Source of the DNA: Burkholderiaceae bacterium
GTDB lineage: Bacteria; Pseudomonadota; Gammaproteobacteria; Burkholderiales; Burkholderiaceae_A
Direction of reading: 5' to 3'
NCBI GenBank assembly: GCA_023261135.1
Contig: JALRJP010000001.1
Span: 9,603 to 56,444 of the forward strand
Length of the DNA stretch: 46,842 nt
The notes under the pieces are model-generated. The model searched no databases, had not been told where the DNA came from, and worked only from the letters and a program-made list of their open reading frames with translations. This document shows positions 46,458 to 46,842 of this stretch, one piece after another. How positions within the stretch are numbered: the first letter of the stretch is position 1; each line of letters opens with the position of its first letter. The position numbers were made by a program, and so were the translations under genes.

Positions 46458-46842
46458 ATGTTCAAACATATTCTGGTACCCATCGATGGGTCCGATCTAT
46501 CAAAGCAGGCCATGCATAAGGCTGTAGGTATGGCAAAGGAAATGGGGGCAAAGGTAACTGGCTTTCACGTTGTCCCCGAGTTTCGCTACGCGTACTACAA
46601 CGAGTACATTCCTGCTGACTTCATTCCACCCGCAGAGCAAGAGGCGCGAGCAAAAAAAGTGGCAACAGGCTACCTTGCCGAGGTAGAAAAGGCCTGTGCT
46701 GCCGCCGATGTGAAATGCGCAGTACATTACGTCGTCAGCGACTTCCCAGCAGAGGCCATTGTCAAAGCCATCGAAGATTACCAATGTGACCTTGTAGCCA
46801 TGGCCTCTCACGCGCGCACAGGCATTGCACGCGTCATGTTGG
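46458..46842 (+). CDS. Universal stress protein, 3'-truncated by window end
   Basis: UspA-type protein; 128 codons are visible before the window ends. The start MFKHILVPIDGSDLSKQA and the late segment DLVAMASHARTGIARVML, which belongs to the ATP-binding G-x2-G-x9-G(S/T) region, identify the family. AAGGAG at 46446-46451 precedes the ATG. The 168-base gap upstream holds AACAT (46409-46413) and ATGTT (46423-46427) as a small inverted repeat, and no obvious terminator for the oxygenase gene. About 15-20 C-terminal residues are missing. Confidence 0.92.
   Translation, partial: MFKHILVPIDGSDLSKQAMHKAVGMAKEMGAKVTGFHVVPEFRYAYYNEYIPADFIPPAEQEARAKKVATGYLAEVEKACAAADVKCAVHYVVSDFPAEAIVKAIEDYQCDLVAMASHARTGIARVML

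Overview
The window is a gene-dense chromosomal segment of a betaproteobacterium, most likely order Burkholderiales. The assignment rests on gene order and family content read from the translations, not on a database search. Gene blocks I associate with that order are ileS-lspA-coaBC with convergent dut, clpS-clpA next to a cold-shock gene and icd, lpxK-Trm112-kdsB-adk, a DUF3579 gene beside argD-argF-argG, and a Rieske gene divergent from xseB-ispA-dxs-folE2. I see no tRNA, rRNA, insertion sequence, prophage or CRISPR array.

Layout. 1-5.8 kb: truncated ileS, lspA and coaBC on plus; dut and transaldolase on minus. 5.8-7.6 kb: a minus-strand pair resembling flavocytochrome c sulfide dehydrogenase (c-type cytochrome, then Tat-exported flavoprotein), closed by a strong hairpin. 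7.8-14.8 kb: clpA/clpS, cspA, icd, DUF192 protein, sodB, xseA. 14.8-15.2 kb: AT-rich gap with DnaA-box-like sequences. 15.2-22.6 kb: lipid A/KDO genes, adk, DUF3579, arginine genes, YajQ. 22.6-28.8 kb: isoprenoid/folate operon on minus, Rieske oxygenase and sulfurtransferase on plus.

28.8-36.6 kb is the most unusual part. A divergent locus places a SEDS glycosyltransferase-like membrane protein and a penicillin-binding transpeptidase (plus a small orphan) on minus, back to back with an FHA protein, a PP2C phosphatase and a membrane-anchored kinase-like protein on plus. The parts list recalls the actinobacterial FHA/PstP/RodA/PbpA/Pkn locus, but every component looks divergent: the SEDS protein has a large N-terminal extracytoplasmic domain, the transpeptidase has a degenerate SxN motif and many cysteines, and the kinase lacks a glycine-rich loop. 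The inference is a phospho-regulated peptidoglycan synthase pair, distinct from the housekeeping MrdA/RodA and FtsI/FtsW pairs.

36.6-41.2 kb: an RND pump and TolC-type outer-membrane factor without an adjacent membrane-fusion protein. 41.2-46.8 kb: an accessory cluster with a ribbon-helix-helix regulator, a c-type cytochrome, two glyoxalase-fold proteins, a Tat-signal small subunit and a GMC oxidoreductase with a three-cysteine motif spaced as in the 3Fe-4S cluster of FAD glucose/fructose dehydrogenases, then a 2OG-Fe(II) oxygenase and a universal stress protein cut by the window end. The GMC cluster looks like a periplasmic dehydrogenase delivering electrons to cytochrome c, with unknown substrate.
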